DNA of 64,000 nt from Absidia repens (taxonomy: Eukaryota > Mucoromycota > Mucoromycetes > Mucorales > Cunninghamellaceae). This document shows positions 60,501 through 64,000 of the stretch, piece after piece. The position numbers and the translations under genes were made by a program. How positions within the stretch are numbered: position 1 is the first letter of the stretch; each line of letters starts with the position of its first letter. The stretch is from contig MCGE01000001.1 in the NCBI GenBank assembly GCA_002105175.1, positions 3,348,001 through 3,412,000 of the forward strand, written 5' to 3'. Under the pieces are notes generated by a model that saw nothing but the letters and a program-made list of their open reading frames with translations, did no database searches and was not told the DNA's origin.

Positions 60501-61362
60501 TTATTGCTTCACAGCACGTTTGACAAGAGCTTCCAAACCTTGGTTGTCTTTAATAGCGCCTTCCAAGCTTTTCAAGGCATATTTTGCCAACATATCGGCT
60601 TCCACATTCACACGGTCACCAATGGACTTTGTTGGCATAATCACATTTTCTTGAGTATGGGCAATCATCATGATAGAGAAGGTATTGGCGTCGTCGTCCA
60701 CATCACACACAGTCAAAGAAGTGCCATCCAGCGTAATAAAGCCCTTGGGAATAATATAGCGCATGATGTCCTTATCTTGGTCAGGTACCTTGAATGTAAA
60801 CCAGATCGAGTTGCCCTCAGGTTTGACGTCAATGATTTCTACCGTAGCATCGACATGTCCCTGCACCATATGTCCACCAAATCGCTTTTGAGCATCCATC
60901 GCACGTTCCAAATTCACTTTGCTGCCTACTTGTAGTTGACCTATATGTAAAATATATACGTATGTATGCGGACGTGGGTGTGGGTTAGAAGAAGTATACG
61001 GAACCAGGGCCAGGGTGTTATGTGTGTGTGCTTACCAAGATTAGTTCGTCGTAAACTTTCAGGTGCAACACCAACCTTGAATGTATCCTTGTCAAATTCA
61101 GTGGCAGTTAAACATGTACCTAATAAAAAAAAGAAAACGGATAGTTTGTTTGTTAGGGAAAAGCACATCTACCTATTTGTAATCAAGCATCTCTGTCGTT
61201 AGTTTTACCATTAACAGCGATACTGTCACCAATATGACAGTCTCCCAAAATGGACGCAGCATCACCAACAGTAATGGTCCAACCATTACCACCACTTTCA
61301 GAACTGTCATGTTCGATAACAGATACGACAGTACCAACGTGTTCAACGAGACCAGTAAACAT
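60501..61362 (-). CDS. Riboflavin synthase alpha chain
   Basis: Minus-strand exons 61362-61209, 61119-61036 and 60940-60501 give 225 residues. Two lumazine-binding halves are visible: MFTGLVEHVGTVV with SIAVNGTCLTAT in the first, and GGHMVQGHVDATVEIID, FITLDGTSLTVCD, IMPTKSIGDRVNVEADMLAKY in the second. The enzyme (Rib5 in yeast) turns two 6,7-dimethyl-8-ribityllumazines into riboflavin. Length is normal. It is divergent from the F-box gene, 748 bp away. Confidence 0.95.
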
Positions 61363-62111
61363 GATTGTATATAAGATATATATTTTCTTACAGAAGAAAA
61401 AAAAAATTACCTGTCTGGGAGATTTGTCATGAATTTATGATCAAATCCCCTCAGCAAGAGCGGGACCGGTGCGGACCTTAAACATCCGTCACCAAGATTG
61501 TTCAATACTCAGAGAGAGACCACCATGCACGGTAATTTCTACGGTGTTTTATAAAAAAGTGGTATTTTTAAGAAAGTGTAATAAAAAATACCTCTCAAGT
61601 ACACACAACAATAACAAAAACAAAAAACAAAAAAATACCACAGGGATTCACAAATAGGCTCCTTTTATATTTCGTATCAATTCCCATCGGCTCATGTGCT
61701 CTCGATTATTTTATGCTGTTTTTGCAACCCGCGTTTCGTGGTCTGTATTCACGTTTCCAAAACGGTTCTTTATTGATTAAATAAACACCTGGTTAAATGC
61801 TGATATTCCCATCAATCCCGAATTCATCACAAATGATAACAAGGCAGCGTGACGTATATCACACACACATACGCACGCACACACAGTCAGCTTGACTCCT
61901 TTTTTATTATTATTATTATTATCAGGCGGGGGCTCCCCCGAAAGAACGGGAGTTTCAAAGATCGAATAAGAATGACCTCCTTTTTTTCCCTTTTTCTTTT
62001 TTTTTTTTTTTGAGAAAAAAAAACTTCTTTCTTGTATCCATATACTTCTATATAATACTCTTATTATACGTACTTTCTCTCTTACCAATCCTCTTTTACA
62101 GCCTCACTTTC
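61363..62111. promoter_or_regulatory. Divergent promoter region of riboflavin synthase and F-box gene
   Basis: It contains a motif variant CAAATCCCC near 61442, CA-rich repeats near 61860-61886, an ATT run near 61903-61922 and an inverted repeat CGGGGGCTCCCCCG near 61926. T-rich sequence precedes the F-box start. No gene is visible. Confidence 0.45.
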
Positions 62112-63158
62112 ATGGACCGACTTTCCAGCTTACCGTCAGAAACGTTATGGAAGATACTCTCCTACCTTACAGCCCATGATCTCTCTTGTATACGAATGGC
62201 AAATAAAAAGCTCGCTGTGTTTGCGGATCATCCTTCCCACTGGCGACACCTACATTTAGCACCTCCTCAGCAATACGAAGAAGAACAAAAAGTGGTGTCC
62301 TTTTCATCAAGCACATTGACCTTATGGAGTCTCAAGGACCTTCAACGTCTGGTCGGGCCACACCGAAAAATAATTGAATCCATTCAAATCTGGGGTGTTC
62401 GTGACAACATTGTGCGGTATATCTTATCCAGTTGCGTGAACTTGACTGATTTGACACTCTGTGGTTGGGCAACACTCTCCGATCATGCCTTCAAGCAACT
62501 TCATTCCGATCTCAAATTGCAGCGGCTGATGCTGGTCGGTGCTCCCGAACAACCCAATTATACTTCCCTGGATGCAACGACGTTGGCTCAATTACTTATG
62601 CAATGCCCTCTGAAAGAACTATCTCTCGGCTGCCAGGTACATATTCATGCAGAAACATTACTTTTGGAATTGCATAAGCGACAACGCCATGAACATCGAC
62701 GACGACGGCAGCAACAACTGCACCTGCAGCTACAGAATTTTTCTTTTTCATCCCCTCCACCTGAAAAACAACATTTATCAACAGCACCTGTACCAGTGTC
62801 GCCATCAGTCAAACAAACAGCATCATCATCTTCTTCTTCAACCTACAGCAATAGCAACAACAAAAACAGATTTGCTTGTTCAGAAGAATCATCATCATTG
62901 CAACTCCAACGGCTGACGTTAGCAACACGACGCACTTGGTCCACTGAACACGTGATGGCACTCTTCAATACATGTCCTTCCCTCCATCATGTTTGTCTTT
63001 TTCCTGCTGCTGCAGCGGGTGGATTTGATTTGGCGCAGACAAAAAAAATGTGTGACATTATGGATCGGCAGCAACAGCAACAAATGAATGATGGTGACAA
63101 TGTAGCGGATATGATGGTTCATCATTCTACTGAAAGAACGGTGGCATGGCTTGTATAA
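62112..63158 (+). CDS. F-box protein with leucine-rich region
   Basis: This single-exon frame gives 348 residues from MDRLSSLPSETLWKILSYL, which starts a typical F-box (LPSETLWKILSYLTAHDLSC, HWRHLHL) that binds Skp1 in SCF ubiquitin ligases. Leucine-rich repeat-like segments follow (LTDLTLCGWATLSDHAFKQL, LKLQRLMLVGAPEQ, CPLKELSLGCQ, LQLQRLTLATRR). A basic Arg/Gln-rich and Ser-rich insertion breaks the repeats at about residues 200-270. The substrate is unknown. AATAAA near 63395 fits the 3' end. The longer upstream open frame is T-rich leader. Confidence 0.85.
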   Translation: MDRLSSLPSETLWKILSYLTAHDLSCIRMANKKLAVFADHPSHWRHLHLAPPQQYEEEQKVVSFSSSTLTLWSLKDLQRLVGPHRKIIESIQIWGVRDNIVRYILSSCVNLTDLTLCGWATLSDHAFKQLHSDLKLQRLMLVGAPEQPNYTSLDATTLAQLLMQCPLKELSLGCQVHIHAETLLLELHKRQRHEHRRRRQQQLHLQLQNFSFSSPPPEKQHLSTAPVPVSPSVKQTASSSSSSTYSNSNNKNRFACSEESSSLQLQRLTLATRRTWSTEHVMALFNTCPSLHHVCLFPAAAAGGFDLAQTKKMCDIMDRQQQQQMNDGDNVADMMVHHSTERTVAWLV

Positions 63159-63623
63159 TCGTGGTTTGATGAGTCCTTTTTTTTTTTTTTTTTTTTTTTT
63201 TTACATTGTAGTTAAAGTATGCCTTTTCTCTTTGTTTTTAGTTTTGTATCATATATTTTTATTCTGTTTTCATTGATTCGATTCTTTTGTGTATTTTAAT
63301 TTTTATTCAACCTCTTTTCCCTCTTCCCTCCAACTTATCATACCATTTATATCAACATTATATTTTACTATTATTGGTATTGTTACAATTACTCAATAAA
63401 ATTCCATTTTGATGGCTTGTTGAATTATGTGTGTCTCTCTGTGTGTGACGCTTGTGGCCTTTAGGCTTAGGATACAAAAATGCGGCCATTAAAGAAGTTT
63501 TCCTAATTTGGATTCTAAGCCCACCTTTTTGCAAAAAAGATGATCTTTTTTTTTTTTTTTCTTTTCCTCTCTCTCTCTTTTTTTTTTTTCCTACGCTAAA
63601 TCCATTTACATTTGACGATCATA
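63159..63623. other. Intergenic spacer
   Basis: It holds the F-box 3' end, a T-run at 63178-63202 and CT-rich sequence before the last gene. Nothing else is seen. Confidence 0.5.
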
Positions 63624-64000
63624 ATGGTGTCTGGTTGTTCAGGCATCATTAACGACCGTGTTTATGCAGTCACTCCTACCACCAATTCCTATACCTACTC
63701 TCTCAACTCTACTTCATTCAATGGTACCTCTTTGGGGAATGGTTCTGAATGCCCAAATGTGACCTCATTTATTTTCGCAGCTTGTACTGTTATAAGTAAT
63801 CCACCGACTATTGTCATGCTTGGTACGGATTCCAGTGGAACAGCAGGTAAATTATGAAAAATCGTCCAGCCAATATGGCTTGCATAAATTTAATCATTTT
63901 GATGGTATGTATATGATAGGCGTCCGGCTTTTACAATTTTCATCAGATGGCTTGTGCCAAAAATCTGAAAAGTGGTATTTGATTACTGGAATGATTCAAC
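63624..64000 (+). CDS. Partial hypothetical protein, continues past the right edge
   Basis: The first exon begins MVSGCSGIINDRVYAVTP (ATG at 63624) and runs to about 63845, and a second begins at 63920 (VRLLQFSSDGLCQKSEKWYL), open to the end. The first part is Ser/Thr/Asn-rich with several N-glycosylation sites and paired cysteines, suggesting a secreted or surface protein, although no classical signal peptide is visible. The ISNPPTIVMLGTDSSGTAG stretch resembles a beta-propeller-like repeat. The family is not recognised. Confidence 0.5.

Overview
This window is nuclear DNA from a fungus. Genes are split by many short GT-AG introns (mostly 50-100 nt), intergenic DNA is AT-rich with long poly(A)/poly(T) tracts, and genes end near AATAAA. 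The gene set (exocyst Sec3, FIP1, DBR1, MED10, Lys5-type phosphopantetheinyl transferase, Dgk1, an Rrm4-like protein with MLLE domains, a CEP104 orthologue) suggests an early-diverging filamentous fungus, most likely Mucoromycota. That placement is inference; no rRNA or other marker is present, and I saw no prokaryotic, viral or plasmid genes.

Layout. 1-3.5 kb: gene-free, with two copies of a dispersed element and a 68-bp tandem repeat. 3.5-6.7 kb: NmrA-like reductase and lariat debranching enzyme (DBR1). 6.7-9.4 kb: gene-free, third element copy. 9.4-12 kb: two minus-strand unknown genes. 12.6-16.7 kb: CEP104 orthologue (14 exons). 17.6-19.2 kb: WDR5. 20.3-23.2 kb: Rrm4-like RNA-transport protein, divergent from exocyst SEC3 (23.9-28.5 kb). 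29.2-30.5 kb: a divergent pair of small unknown genes. 30.9-35 kb: MARCH5-like RING-CH ligase, glucosamine-6-phosphate deaminase (with an apparent frameshift) and ATP synthase subunit e. 36-41.8 kb: FIP1, VAMP7-type SNARE, an unknown minus-strand gene and DGK1. 42.4-50 kb (minus strand): Lee1/Cps3-type CCCH protein, TRA2, ribosomal protein eL8 and a bZIP factor. 50-52 kb: gene-free, fourth element copy. 52-64 kb: zinc alcohol dehydrogenase, a 76-aa protein, a WWE-like protein, phosphopantetheinyl transferase, UBTD1/2-like protein, MED10, riboflavin synthase, an F-box protein and a partial gene at the right edge.

The genes are ordinary housekeeping functions and form no operon or pathway cluster. 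Shared themes are RNA biology (DBR1, FIP1, TRA2, CCCH, Rrm4-like, eL8, MED10) and membrane traffic (SEC3, VAMP7, Rrm4-like). 

The most novel-looking signal is the dispersed element. Read on the minus strand, three of its four copies look like a short polyadenylated transcription unit. They start at an AAAT[C/G]CCGC motif that also lies 50-120 bp upstream of at least five unrelated genes here. Other points of interest are a ciliary-tip protein in a probable non-flagellate fungus, an Rrm4-like protein with apparently two MLLE domains, and a GAA-rich long intron in TRA2.
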